Notes: a model not told the origin generated them from the letters alone. A DNA stretch of 64,000 nucleotides from Diaporthe sp. PMI_573 (GCA_021399435.1 JAJTUP010000022.1:124001-188000); one strand, 5' to 3'. Positions 19,073-30,686 are shown, counted from the first letter of the stretch. Numbers and translations: made by a program.

Positions 19073-19882
19073 GGTGTTGACGAGCAATGTGACGGGCCAG
19101 GGATAGAGCAAAGGTGTGCTCTCCCAAGTAGAACGGCATCCATGTAAATCGGCAATGCTCAAAGCATTGCCGGGGATGGGGGTATGAACTAAGACAGCGC
19201 CTTCATAAGAGCTGGGCTCATCACGCTTTGGCGTCATTGTGTTCGAACCAATGCTTCGGGTTTGGTGTGCTCCAAGCAGCAGCGGGTGAATCCCAAGAGA
19301 TGTATGCCTTGTGGCCCTGGCGAGACGTGGGTGTCACATAGCCAGCCTCCTGCACTGCAGAAGCAGTCCTGGTGAAAATTCCTTTGTAGGTATTTTTGTG
19401 GTGTTTCATGGTTATAGAGAAGGAAGGGTGAGACGGAGAGACGGAGAGGCAGACATGCAGACATGCAGACATGCAGCTGTAGTTAAAATGGAGAGAAGAT
19501 GTGCAGGGATGCAAAGTATGTCAGCTAAGTGGTTGCTTGGTTGCCCAGCTAGAGAAAATCAGGGCTACAGTACGTACACCTTGTACCCATGCTTGCTTGG
19601 TAGCTGCATCCTTGTCAATGAGCCTTGCTGCTGCTGCTGCTGCTGCTGCGGCCCCACCTTTTCGCTTTTCCCACTCTACGCGTGAACGCTGATCCAAGGC
19701 GCGTCGGCCTCACTCATCTCTTCCCGCCGCAAGCTTTCCAGCCTCTGCGACATACCACAACGACTTCCACCATCACCGCCACCACCACCATCAGAGCTCA
19801 GGCTACTCGTCAATTCCACTTCTCCTCTGCTGGTCACGGCTCTACCTCATCTTTTCTTCGCCCACCCTGACCGTCCATAACC
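19073..19882. other. Intergenic region and 5' leader of hat2
   Basis: About 810 bases. It contains a GACGGAGA/GCAGACAT micro-repeat (19430-19470) and a (CTG)n run (19624-19650), then a CT/CA-rich leader just before the ATG. No gene called. Confidence 0.6.
19624..19650 (+). repeat. (CTG)n trinucleotide repeat 5' of hat2
   Basis: About eight uninterrupted CTG units ending in CGGCCCC, about 230 bp upstream of the hat2 ATG. It may lie in the transcribed leader. Confidence 0.8.
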
Positions 19883-21400
19883 ATGGCCCCCGCTCCCGTC
19901 GTCGACGACGTCGATCGTAGGTCAACCCGCCCTGCCTGTGTTGGATTGAAGCCATCCGAGACGGCTCTTGCCGCGGCCAGTTGCTAATTTGAGGCTTTTA
20001 GCAGTCGACATGGAACAGGATGATGTCAATGAGAACGAGGAGAAGATCATCAACGAGGGTATGTGAGCGTCTCAGCCCTCGTTCAAACGCTATCCAAGAC
20101 TCACTCCAGCCTACAGAGTACAAGACGTGGAAGAAGAACAGCCCCTTCCTCTACGACATGATCCTGAGCACTGCTCTTGACTGGCCCACTCTGACCACGC
20201 AGTGGTTTCCCGACGTCAAGGAGCCCCAGGACAAGAACTACCGCGTGCATCGCCTCCTGATCGGCACCCACACCTCACCTGGCGCCGACAACTACCTGCA
20301 GATTGCCGAGGTTGAGATCCCAAAGTCTGCTGAGCCCAACCCCAACGACTACGATGAGGATCGCGGTGAGATTGGCGGTCACGGCCGCGAGCCTGCCGCC
20401 ATCAAGATGAACATCATCCAGAAGATCGACCACCCGGGCGAGGTGAACAAGGCCCGTTACCAGCCCCAGAACCCGGACATGATCGCCACCCTGTGCGTCG
20501 ACGGCAGGATCCTGGTCTACAACAGGACCAAACACAGCAGTCTCAACCCCAGCGGCACCCCAAGCCCTGATATCGAGCTGATCGGCCACACACAAGAGGG
20601 CTTCGGCCTGAACTGGAGCCCTCACCAGCCCGGTCTCCTCGTCTCTGGGAGCCAAGACCAGACGGTCCGCATCTGGTAGGCCCATCTGCCTTGCCCCCAC
20701 CTCTTAATCAATCACCCATCGTTGATCTAACTTCTCCTCCAGGGACCTCAATACGATGCGCGGCAAGACGGTCGAGCCGTCCCGGACCTTCACCCATCAC
20801 CACCGTGTCGTCAATGACGTCCAGTATCACCCCGTCGCCAAGCACTTCATCGGCACTGTCTCGGACGACTTGTCACTCCAGATACTTGATACCAGACAGG
20901 CCGATTCCACCAAATCGGCGCTTACCGTGCAGAAGGGTCATTTTGATGCCATCAATGCCCTCTCCTTCAACCCCGGCTCCGAGTTCCTTATTGCCACGGC
21001 ATCTGCTGACAAGACTATCGGCATCTGGGATATGCGGAACATGAAGGACAAGGTCCACACCCTTGAGGGTCACAATGATGCCGTGACTTCTCTGTCGTGG
21101 CACCCTCAGGAGATGGGAGTACTGGGCAGCGGCAGTTATGACAGGCGGGTTATCTTCTGGGACCTGACTAGGATAGGAGAGGAGCAGATACCCGATGATG
21201 CCGAAGACGGCCCCCCAGAGCTACTGTTCATGCACGGCGGTCACACGAACCATCTGGCTGACTTCAGCTGGAACCCCAACGACCCATGGCTTGTCGCCAG
21301 CGCGGCCGAGGACAACGTTCTTCAGATCTGGAAGCCCGCCGACTCTATTGTTGGCCGGGAGACTAACGCCGACATGCCCATGGAGGAGATGGACCGTTAG
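19883..21400 (+). CDS. hat2: Histone acetyltransferase B subunit 2 / RbAp46-48-type WD40 protein
   Basis: WD40 histone chaperone of the RbAp46/48 family, which binds histone H3/H4 in the HAT-B complex and in related chromatin complexes. Four exons: 19883-19916, 20002-20058, 20117-20675 and 20743-21400, giving 435 aa as usual. The N-terminal H4-binding helix region reads [18 protein letters not shown], then [14 protein letters not shown]. Later WD units include [76 protein letters not shown] and [17 protein letters not shown]. The junction at 20675/20743 restores the WD dipeptide, confirming the splice. The first acceptor is a TTAGCAG tandem (NAGNAG) site, so one residue may be optional. It is likely nuclear and cytoplasmic. 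The symbol follows yeast Hat2. Confidence 0.95.
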
Positions 21401-22413
21401 GTCCTGTTTGATACAGCATGTGAGGATGGCAGACAGGTGCCCGGGAGGTCGTCTCAGGTTGCGCACATAGCTCTCAACGGTCGATATTGAAGAAGAGTGA
21501 AGCAGGGGCAATCATAGTGGATGTGAGGAATGAGCTGTAGGGTAGGAAACACTTGGAACTGTGCCGGTTTGGAGAGAGGAATCGTGCGGGACGAATGCTT
21601 GATAAGGGACGCTGCTATGAGAGCAAGAGGGCGCAATGCGAAAAAAGTACCCAGGTATGAATTTGAGGTTACCCCCGGTACGTGTACGTTTGGGCAGTAA
21701 TACATTCAGAAATCAGAAGAAATCTTGACACTGATGGAGGCTGATTAAGGATCACATTGTCGTTGAGCCCAACTTCTGATTATCCTCACAGCACCATTTC
21801 GTCGTATCAACAACCGATTTAAGCCTTGTAGTAATTTTTACATGTTGGAGGCACATAGCTTGTGCAGCATTGGAGTGAGGCCCAGATAATCTATCGCTTG
21901 ACTTTGAAGTCACTTCTACCCTCCGCCCACAAGTTCTTGGTCAGCTGGCGGGTTGCGTGCTCCCTCACCTAATGACCTTTCGATTTTGTCAATCTGCCTC
22001 CTTCACAGAGCCCTTGCACAGGGAACGGGGTGAAAGTCAGCAGTGCTGCGAACAATAGCAGCTTCAATAGGGGCTTCAAGCACTGATCGCACCAATCGTG
22101 TCAGTCCATTTTCATCCCATCTTCGAGGTCTCTCGCGCACAATGGGATTGGTTTGGTTCCCATTCAGCATTGTTTTCCTGCTGTCAATAGAAATACACAT
22201 CACCCTCGTTTGCAGACTCTGACTATTTTAAGATCAACCCATGTCGCCCATCTTTACCTTCCTTACCTTCCTTGCCTCCACTCGATCTTCCACCCTGTTT
22301 TGACAAGCTTGCTGGTCTTCAACCCAGCCGCCAATTCTCTATCAGGATTTCAGCATTCATTTGTCCTTCCCACTCAAACTCACCCCATCTCATCACTCAC
22401 TTCAAGCAGCAGG
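21401..22413. other. Intergenic region and leader of the 898-aa gene
   Basis: About 1 kb. The coding frame of the next gene is open back to 22153 by chance, without a convincing ATG. The last 150 bases are CT/CA-rich leader sequence. Nothing else seen. Confidence 0.6.
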
Positions 22414-25110
22414 ATGGAAGACACTCAGCTTCAAGGTGGCCCCAGCGCGCCTGACGGTGACATGATGATGATTGACTCCGAAGTCATCGAGGTTATGCAC
22501 ATGTGGGAGCTCGCGCGTCGTGCCTCAGATCGTCAGGCCTCAGACCATCCATTGACTGAGGCAGAGCAGGCCCAACTCCTGGGCTACCTCATCAGCGAGA
22601 GGCAGGCACGAAAGAGGGCAGCCCAGTCGCAATTTGACGAGGAAGCGATGGCAGAGGCTGCGAGAGCGATGAAGCGACGCCGAATCACCTCCAACGCCGA
22701 CTTCAGCGGCGCGCACAAGATGTTTGCCTACGGCCCCGAGCAGCAGCCCAGTGGATTGAACGGCGATGGCAGGATTGACCTTGCCGACCTCATATTCGAC
22801 AGCCAGATTCTTGGTCTCTCCGTCGATTTCAGTGGCGCACACTCCACCGAGTTCCACGACCTTCGTTACGCTCCTGATGTGGACAAGCCCGACCTCGAGC
22901 CTACTTACAAGCCTGGCTTCAACCTCCTCGAGTCGGTCTGCTCCAGCGTCTGGCTCGCCGTCGAGGTGGCCAAGCACCTACGCGTCCGCGACATCGTCAA
23001 CCTCTACAGCACCAGCAAGACCTTCCATACCCTCCTCAACGAGCACTGGCAGTCCAGCATCTTCGCCTGGGCGGAGCACATGGCCCCGTCCTCCTTCCGC
23101 ATCTTCTACTGGAAGTTCTTCGGCTCTTACACTCGCGTAGACCCCTCAGGAACCACCTGGGAGGCGCCGGGCCTGTTCGCGGACGCGATCCCCCAGCCGC
23201 CCTGGGCGAAGCGCCGCCCCGTCACAGCCGCCGACAAGCAGGTTCGCTCGGTCCCCGGACTGCGATACCTCGCGATGCTCGTCAATAGGGAGGTACGCGT
23301 CCGCGACATCCTCGCAAAGCTGGCGCGCGCGGGGCACCGTCTGCCAAGCAGGTGCCACGAGGCCATTAAGAAGATGTGGTTGCTCATGGACCTTCCGACC
23401 AACACCCTGCGCCGCGGCTTCATCCGCAGCCCCCAGCTCTGGACCACGGAGGATATCTATAACGCGCAGATGTTCGTCACCAAGCTGCAGATGCGCTTCA
23501 ACGAGCCAGTCTTCGGACCCGACGCGCCCCTGGCCGTCGAGACCATCCTCGGCTCCCCGCAGGGCCTCACCCCGCTGTGGCAGATGCTCCGCGGCAAGAA
23601 GTACACCGAAATGCTGGAGGCGATGCAGATGCGCGTGCGCTACCTGGCCAGTGACCCGGCGGTTCGCCGATTTCGCAACTGGGAGCAACACTACGACATT
23701 CCCTCCTGGCAGCTGGGAACAGGTCACCTCGAAGGCTGGGGCAGGGGCAGCATCCACCTCTCCCGTCCTGACGAGCTAATCATCGAGGAGGCGTCCAGGC
23801 GCAACCTGGATCTGAAGGATCACCTCATGTACATGACGTTTTGGGGCCATGTCGACTGGCAGAAGCGCGCCAACCTCGTGCCCACCGAGGACGAGATGTA
23901 CATGTCAGACGACGAGCTCCCAGTCCTGGCGGCCCACCAGAAAGGCCCGGACGGTATCCTTGGAAACTGTGGCAACGTCCCATTTGAGTACGGCGAGTGG
24001 AAGCCCGAGCAGGCTCTCCTGGCGAGATGGGACACCCTGACCGACAAGGAGAAGCTGGCCCTGAGGGAGCACATCGGCCACGACGAGACCAAGATGGCGG
24101 CAAATGAGGACGACGACGAGGGCTTCTGGGGCCTGAACGAGATCGAGATGAGCCGTCTCAGCCACGGCAAGAAGAAGAACACCAGCATTTCGTGCGCCAA
24201 AGGCACCTGCGACGGCGAGGACGAAGAGACTGAGGCTGACACAGAAATGAAGAAGGATGAGCCCGACGACCATCACGACGAGAACTGCGTGTGCATGGCA
24301 TGCGAGCCCAACTTCGACACCAACTCACACGACGGCTCCTGCGTGTGCGCCGACTGCATGGACGAGGCAGACTACCTGGCCGAGAGGGAAGACGAAGAGT
24401 CGGACGAGGACGAGGAAAGCGTCGGGCAGGCCAACGGCGGACAACAAGGAGCCAACCCGACGGTCGCGCCCACGAGCCCCATGCCCCAGGAGATCCTGCA
24501 GAACCCTTCCCTCCGCGACGCGTGGAACAGCCTCGGCCCCGAGGACCGGTCGGCGGTGACGAGCTTGGTCGCTGAACAGCGCGGGCAGGAGATTCTCGCG
24601 GACGCTGTCTATAAGCTTTACGCAAAGGCGCGCGGCGTCATCCCGCGACAGTTCCCCAACATCACGGACCCCGCCAGCCTTGTGCTTCTGAACAAGCTGG
24701 ACCTCATCGAGAACAAGCCTGCTGCAAAGGAGAGCGAAGCCTCGTCTGACGCCTCTGGCGCTGTCGATGTCAACGACGAGATGGTTGACGACGATGTTAA
24801 CGACACAGGTGACGGCGCCAACGGTGCCGCCGACAACGATGACGCATCCAGCAACTCCTCCATGGACGACGATCAGCTCAAGGCCCTCGCGGACCTGGAC
24901 TACTCGGACGACGAGCTGGACTTCGACATGGACAACTTCCAGGCCCTCATGACCAGGGCTCGGGACGACGGCAGCTACGACTACCGTGCCGGCGGTGACG
25001 GAGGTGACGGGGAGGAGGAGGAGGACGCCTTCGGTGTGGCCCACGAGGGCGACCTGAGATCCCCGGGCCTCGCGGCTGAGATGCGGCTGCCGGATACCAT
25101 CAACTACTAG
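22414..25110 (+). CDS. F-box-like protein with acidic Cys-cluster tail
   Basis: Single-exon 898-aa protein; the first good ATG is at 22414 (context AGGATGG). An F-box-like segment lies at about 170-215 (FNLLESVCSSVWLAVEVAKH, VRDIVNLYSTSKTFHTLL), followed by an aromatic helical region (FRIFYWKFFGSYTRVD). This arrangement is typical of fungal F-box proteins, which recruit targets to SCF ubiquitin ligases. The N-terminus carries a likely NLS (MKRRRI). At about 620-655 two similar Cys clusters (ENCVCMACEP and GSCVCADCMD) are separated by ~15 residues and may bind metal. The C-terminal 250 residues are strongly acidic (Asp/Glu-rich), as in nucleosome- or histone-binding proteins. The role in the cell is unknown; the F-box call is by pattern only. 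Confidence 0.8.
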   Translation: MEDTQLQGGPSAPDGDMMMIDSEVIEVMHMWELARRASDRQASDHPLTEAEQAQLLGYLISERQARKRAAQSQFDEEAMAEAARAMKRRRITSNADFSGAHKMFAYGPEQQPSGLNGDGRIDLADLIFDSQILGLSVDFSGAHSTEFHDLRYAPDVDKPDLEPTYKPGFNLLESVCSSVWLAVEVAKHLRVRDIVNLYSTSKTFHTLLNEHWQSSIFAWAEHMAPSSFRIFYWKFFGSYTRVDPSGTTWEAPGLFADAIPQPPWAKRRPVTAADKQVRSVPGLRYLAMLVNREVRVRDILAKLARAGHRLPSRCHEAIKKMWLLMDLPTNTLRRGFIRSPQLWTTEDIYNAQMFVTKLQMRFNEPVFGPDAPLAVETILGSPQGLTPLWQMLRGKKYTEMLEAMQMRVRYLASDPAVRRFRNWEQHYDIPSWQLGTGHLEGWGRGSIHLSRPDELIIEEASRRNLDLKDHLMYMTFWGHVDWQKRANLVPTEDEMYMSDDELPVLAAHQKGPDGILGNCGNVPFEYGEWKPEQALLARWDTLTDKEKLALREHIGHDETKMAANEDDDEGFWGLNEIEMSRLSHGKKKNTSISCAKGTCDGEDEETEADTEMKKDEPDDHHDENCVCMACEPNFDTNSHDGSCVCADCMDEADYLAEREDEESDEDEESVGQANGGQQGANPTVAPTSPMPQEILQNPSLRDAWNSLGPEDRSAVTSLVAEQRGQEILADAVYKLYAKARGVIPRQFPNITDPASLVLLNKLDLIENKPAAKESEASSDASGAVDVNDEMVDDDVNDTGDGANGAADNDDASSNSSMDDDQLKALADLDYSDDELDFDMDNFQALMTRARDDGSYDYRAGGDGGDGEEEEDAFGVAHEGDLRSPGLAAEMRLPDTINY

Positions 25111-26113
25111 GCTGTGGTCCTTTTATGTCGGGTAACGCTCATCGTGGCATCTGAATGAGCTGTCCTGTGGTATGGACCAGCAGACTGGGAGGAGAAGAGC
25201 GGAGGGGTTTGGCTACCGGGGCACGACCTGACGATTTTCGACGAGACGAGTGAATGTGGGAGATCGATCGCGTCTTGCCGAACAAGGGAGAAAAAGGCAA
25301 AAAAATCGAGAAAAAAGAACGGGGGACGTGTGATGATCGATCGATGGTGGTTGGTGACCGTGACGGCTCACTTCATGGGCCTGAACTTTCATAAAGCCGT
25401 AGGCCTTGCTGCCTAGGAGTTGCCGTTCTGGCTGATAGAGGGTTCTGAAGGGGGTTTCCGAGTCGTCCAAGTGGCTAGTACCTAGGTTGAGACCACTAGG
25501 CAGATATCCCAAGTCAAATAGCTCCTCAAATGGAACTCTGGCAGGGCCGAAAACGATTCAATCTTGGGCGCTTGTGAAACGAGATGTGGAAATGATCAGT
25601 ACAAGGACATCACTCCAAATCATTCAGTAAGCGACCGAGTAGGCAACACTGCTTTGGCAGGCTAGTTGAGGTGATACGCATGGTAGCATGGCTCGAACGG
25701 AGCAGCAGTGTCAGAAATCCCCAGCAAGTCTGCACCTCATGGACCTCAAGGGTGTGGTGGTCGAGCCGTGATGCGAAAATGACACGAATAAGCGTACAGC
25801 AAATTCGACATGGATCAATCTTCATGGTCTTCATAATCATCATAAGCTACATACATACAGTATCCACGTGTCCGCCCGTACTAACTTGCATTCTAGAAAA
25901 CAGTTTCCTTCATGAATTCCTGTATCTGGGTATATTCAGTCAATATCTTTTGATTCTCCTTCATTTTGCCCACCGCAAGACACATTTGCGAGGTGGGTGA
26001 CTTCGCGTGTCCATAATGTAGGGACAACACAGACATAACGATTCAGCTGTATATCACATCTGGGCAAGAGATCGCCAACGGGTGACAATGCAATCAGTTA
26101 CAAAACAAGCCGA
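25111..26113. other. Intergenic region between tail-to-tail genes
   Basis: About 1 kb with a CCTAGG motif at 25491. Open frames of up to 109 codons look random. No gene called. Confidence 0.6.
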
Positions 26114-27838
26114 CTACTCCGTCGCACCTGCTTTGGCTTTGCCTTTAAGCAACTCGCGAAGGGTCCCCTCGGCTTGACTCCTGGCTGCAGAGGAACTGCC
26201 AGGTTGCGGGGTGCCCTTAGCGCCTGACAATGCGGTTTTCCATGGAACCCAATCAGTCAATCCAGATCTCGCTCCGAAGTTAGAGGCATTTGAGTCCTCT
26301 TGCTGTGAGTGCCCGTTGGTGTATGCATATACCGGAGACTCGTCACGGCCGGGCGACTGCGCTTGGCTGCTCCGTGGAGAGTCGGCGCCCAATAACTCAT
26401 TCGGCGTTGTCCGGATCTCGAGATGGCTACTAGATGTCTGTGGTAGTGACGGTTCGCTCACGAGAGCGGCGGACGAAGTGCGCGGCGTAGGCGCCTCGTC
26501 GCCTGGCAAGGAGTATCTCGAGCTGTCAGCGTGAATGATAGCATTGGCGAAAGACCTCGACCTCTTCCTTGTCATTTCTCTGGGCTTCGGCACTCTAGGA
26601 AGGGGATTGTCGCCAGGTGCCTTGCTGGCATCGGGCGAACCGGAACCACTCCGGCCTGACTTCGAGGAGGCCCGCCCACGTACTTGATCCTTGAGCTCTG
26701 ACGCCGACTTCTTCTTTGTCTTGTCCTCCTCAGAGGACCTGCTTGATGACATGATAGTCTCCAGTGTGCCGTAGGCTGCGCTCTGGCGGCGCCCAGTGCT
26801 TCGGCGTTTGCGGTGGGATCGTGCGCTCGCACTGTTGTCCTCGTCGCCTGACTGGATGGCTTGGAGCGTCAACCCGTTTTGGCTCTGGGTGTTCTTGGTG
26901 TAACCTCTTCTCCGAATGGACGACGACGGTACGGCGCTGACAAAGGATGCCCCCGAGCCATGCGGTGCCACATGTACCTCGTACTGATTGCTCAAGCTGT
27001 AGCGCGATCGTGCGTATATCTCGGCAATACCGTCGAGAGCATTGTCCATCTCACTGGACTGCGCCTGGAGGTTGGCCATGATCGTCTTGAAGGAGAAGGC
27101 TTCATGCGGGGGTAGAGTCTCGGCCGGTACCTCGTCATGGCCCTGTTTCCAGGGCCAAAACTTTTTCTTTGCGTTTCCCCGCGCCATGCTCAGTAAGCTG
27201 CCATTCTGTGACCCTCCAGCGGGTCTGGAGTGGGCGGCCGGGGAGATGTAGGAGATGGATGTTGAGGTTGTCGAAGGGGGCCCTCGACGGGTACCCGCAC
27301 GCCGGGCCGAGTGTGAGTTGGAGCGAGAGTGGCCCTGCGAGGGAGATGGCCCGCTGTAGGTCCTAACTATGACAGGCTTGGAATAAGTCTTGCTCTGGGC
27401 GCCGGTGGACCTCTCATATTTGTGGCGAGCAACCGGCGAGGGGAAATTGTTGTTCAGCTCCCGAAGTGCCAGTGTCCGGTGGGCTGCGGTGCTGTCATCG
27501 AGGGGTATGGGCTTACCCTCTGCAGTCGACGGCACCAGGGAGGCAATAGAGGTGTTGTTTGACTGAAAGAACAGAGGGAGGGAGAAAGGAAGACCAGACC
27601 TCATGGGAGTAGGGGACGGCTTTTGAGGACCAGCTCGGGTATCATGAGAGTTAGGAGCAGCAGGAACATGGGTTGGAGAAGAAGAGGTGGCGGGGGCCGG
27701 GCCGGGGCATGGGGACAAGGAGGAGGAGGAGGAGGAGGCGTTCTGGGTGCTGCCGAGGGAGTCGGAGGGTGTGGGTGGGTGATGACGGGAACCAGGCTTG
27801 ATGGAGGGGGAGATGTGAGAGGAAGCGTCCGTATTCAT
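26114..27838 (-). CDS. Ser/Pro-rich conserved fungal protein, function unknown
   Basis: The frame is open further upstream, but the first ATG is at 27838 (MNTDASSHISPSIKPGS), giving 574 aa. A TATATATA box lies 58 bp upstream. Much of the protein is Ser/Pro/Arg-rich and likely disordered. An ordered block at about 230-300 contains GNAKKKFWPWKQGHDE, HEAFSFKTIMANLQAQSSEM, DNALDGIAEIYARSRYSLS and NQYEVHVAPHGSGASF, which reads like a conserved fungal core. Basic segments (RKRRSTGRRQS, REMTRKRSRSF) could be NLSs or phosphosites. There is no signal peptide, membrane helix or catalytic motif. Not identified. Confidence 0.75.
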   Translation of the reverse strand: MNTDASSHISPSIKPGSRHHPPTPSDSLGSTQNASSSSSSLSPCPGPAPATSSSPTHVPAAPNSHDTRAGPQKPSPTPMRSGLPFSLPLFFQSNNTSIASLVPSTAEGKPIPLDDSTAAHRTLALRELNNNFPSPVARHKYERSTGAQSKTYSKPVIVRTYSGPSPSQGHSRSNSHSARRAGTRRGPPSTTSTSISYISPAAHSRPAGGSQNGSLLSMARGNAKKKFWPWKQGHDEVPAETLPPHEAFSFKTIMANLQAQSSEMDNALDGIAEIYARSRYSLSNQYEVHVAPHGSGASFVSAVPSSSIRRRGYTKNTQSQNGLTLQAIQSGDEDNSASARSHRKRRSTGRRQSAAYGTLETIMSSSRSSEEDKTKKKSASELKDQVRGRASSKSGRSGSGSPDASKAPGDNPLPRVPKPREMTRKRSRSFANAIIHADSSRYSLPGDEAPTPRTSSAALVSEPSLPQTSSSHLEIRTTPNELLGADSPRSSQAQSPGRDESPVYAYTNGHSQQEDSNASNFGARSGLTDWVPWKTALSGAKGTPQPGSSSAARSQAEGTLRELLKGKAKAGATE

Positions 27839-27895
27839 GTCTCCACTCTCGAGCGCGTGTTCGCCCTCCAGAGGCCGTTGGTTAAGTGGCTTATC

Positions 27896-27904
27896 ATATA
27901 TATA
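27896..27904 (-). promoter_or_regulatory. TATA box of the Ser/Pro-rich gene
   Basis: TATATATA-type sequence 58 bp upstream (minus strand) of the ATG at 27838. It supports choosing that start over the longer open frame. Confidence 0.5.
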
Positions 27905-29409
27905 CAGCGCGGTGAGGATGCGGGATGCGAAGTGCTGCCGTAGCACGTATGCAGGCGGATGCGAGTGTAAAGTCGTACTGGGTTGTGGTCTAGGCTTGGC
28001 CCCGTGTTCGAGCTTGTGTGCAGGTGGTGGCAGCGAGGGGGGCGAGCTTGGGATTTGGATTTGGGGAGGCGCGCAGGGCGATGACAGGCGGGAGTGCTCT
28101 CGAGTGGCCCCGGCAGACAATGGTCGGTGTAGGCAGGCGTCACAAAGCGTCTTGTCGCGGGTAGAGGGCGAGTTGAGGTATCATGGTGTGGTCCTTTGGC
28201 CTCTGGGGGAGCTGTATGTCTCAGATGCAGCAGGTGTTGAAGAACACCACCTTGGGAATGCGATTGCTGGATTGGCACCAATGCGGCGCGCGTGTGACCT
28301 CCGGCGTCGATTGAACAGACGCACCGTAATCTCGAGAGTGGTGGTCGGCGGGTGGTGTGGGGTGGGAGGCGGTGGCTGCTTGTCGCGGCGGGATGACGAG
28401 CAGCGGCAGCAAAGGAAGAAGGGCGAAAAGAGAGGCGGATGCCGGGTTGCGAGATGCACCAGAGGCACGATTGCGAGAGTTGTGAGTATTCTTGTCGGAT
28501 CGCGTGCCGTGTCGAGCCCCCGAGAATCAGTCGACCCTGGGAAAAGAAAGGGAAGGGATTGAAATTGAGAAGCGGAAGCGCGAATGCGTTGTCGGATGGG
28601 ATTCAATCAAACCGTCGCTGTGCGCTGTTCCTGCTCTGCCCTCTCACAGCAGCGGCAGCGGCAGCGGCAGAAATGTGTCGAGAGAGGAGAGGAGTCGTCT
28701 TGTTTTAGGGTGAAGCTGTCTGGCCCGCCATTGGACCGGGCCCGATGCCTTGCTGCAAGCTGCAGAGCAGTCGTGGCTGCCCTTCAAAGGCAGGACGTCG
28801 TCACTAACTCCCGCCTTCCCTGCAGCACGGCAGAGAAGTCCCGGTGTGCCTGGTACATGCCCCTACTGCTGCTCACCCCAGTGTCTGGAGGTACCGAGTA
28901 GTCCAAACCACCAGACCAGTACACGATAGATACGTGGTGCGGGGGAGGACGATAGTGCCAGGTACGTACTCCACGGCCGAGTGGTGGCCCGGTTCCTTTC
29001 CCCGTGGGCTAGAAAGGCCTGAGCACGGCCTTCTCCCCCCCATAGTTCAGGACCTGGGAGAACAAGACGAGGGATCCTGGCGCCTGTTCATCCCTTCTCT
29101 GCAGTGCCTGGCTTAGGTTTTCATCCTGTGCAACAGCCAAGTCCCACAGTAGACACACTCGACTGCAGTAAGCACTGTGAAGTAGACTACATCAAGACTT
29201 CTTCTTTTGCTCGGCTTCCTCCATGCCCAGATACCTCCGCAGTGAGAGTACTTGGCCAGGAGACAGGAGACATCTGCCTCGCCAGCTCATGACCAAGACT
29301 CTCCAGCAGGCAACTCTGTCAGATTGCGTGCCCGCCTGTCTTGCCTCCTCATGCAGCATCCCAATAGCCGTCGATCTAGCTGCCCTTCATGTCTCAATAC
29401 CCGCATTGG

Positions 29410-29475
29410 GAGGAGGAGCACGAGGGGCACGAGGAGCACGAGGAGCACGAGGAGCACGAGGAGCACGAGGAGCAG
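29410..29475 (+). repeat. GAGGAGCAC 9-bp tandem repeat
   Basis: Six to seven near-perfect copies of GAGGAGCAC. One frame would read Glu-Glu-His repeats, but the surrounding ORF (ATG 29389, 78 aa) has no other coding character. Confidence 0.85.
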
Positions 29476-30589
29476 CACCGTCGCGCCAGGATGATTATGA
29501 CTGACGCCGGCAAGCGAAGCCTCTCTGCAAGATCCTGCCGGCCAGCTCACCCTCTTGTCATGGCGCGCCAAGCTTCTCACCTCATGTTTGAGTCCACGGG
29601 TCCTTTTCCACGATATGGCGTGTAACTCGACCTACAGCAAACAAGTCTTCCGTCGTCCAATCCCCGCCCCCCTCCGTCCTGGTCGGCTGCATCCGCGACC
29701 GCGGCGTCTGCCCTCTTGCGCATACACGACGCACGCTGGGGGGGAGGGGGGAGGGAGGAGGGAGGAGGGGGGAGCTGACGCCCCAGTCGGTCGCAGCGCC
29801 GAACAGATCCTGTCCGCCACGAGGTAACCTTGGTGTTTGCGTGTGCCAGCACGCGCTCTCACCCTCACTCAGCAATGATCATGATGGAAGCAAGCACGGG
29901 GGATCACCGGGTACAATTTGTGGATGCCGTCTACCATCAAGTGCCGTCTCGGACTCTCGGGGCAGACAACTGCACGTCATCGCCGACGGTCAGATCCGAC
30001 AACTCAGATGCTGTATGCTGGTACTTCGTATACCCAAACGACCCCGTGACCTTGTCTCTGTTGTTGACTGAACTGAGTCACGGCGCAAACAAAACCAGGC
30101 GCTTCGTGTGTCGCTTATTTGAGTCCTCAGCCCTACAATGCAACCTCACTGCAACGTACTGCAATATGGCGAGCAAGACACGCCGATAAGTAGGAGCATG
30201 GCCAGAAATTCCCCGATGAGGTAGCATTGACCAGTTGAGTCTCTGGCCGACAGCATGACGGGCCCCAGGACGGGATGCCCGAACACTGCCTTGAAGATAT
30301 TCTAGGATGTGACATGCAAGACCATTTTCCCTCGGTTCCCATTGACCGGGTAGTTCCCACTCAAAGAGAAGCTTGATGATTCAGATATCCATGCTCCTTA
30401 GGTATACATTGAGCGTCACACCACTAATCCAAGGAATCTCGTCGCATCTCATCTTTTACTGCGTGCGCCGTCCTCCGCCCACATTTACAGATACTTCGAG
30501 TCGCCGCCATGGCCCCTACTGGAGGCGCTATAGACGGCGGAAGATGGCGGTGCAGCATGGTAGGCAGGGGGCAGAGACCAAGAGCTGCT

Positions 30590-30686
30590 GTGGGAAATAG
30601 GATGATTTCCTGCAGAATAACCTCCCGTGAGAAATAGAATAACCTCTTGTAGGACCACCTCCTATGGAATAACCTCCCATGGGACA
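30590..30686 (-). repeat. Degenerate 15-bp minisatellite, locus B (inverted copy of locus A)
   Basis: Reading the minus strand, units such as GAGGTTATTCCATAG and GAGGTTATTCTATTT recur at about 15-nt spacing, about five recognisable copies. The 19-mer GAGGTTATTCCATAGGAGG is identical to one at locus A, 26 kb away. Confidence 0.75.

Noticed and set aside
29389..29625. Glu-Glu-His repeat ORF
   Set aside because: Produced by the 9-bp tandem repeat; flanking residues show no coding character.
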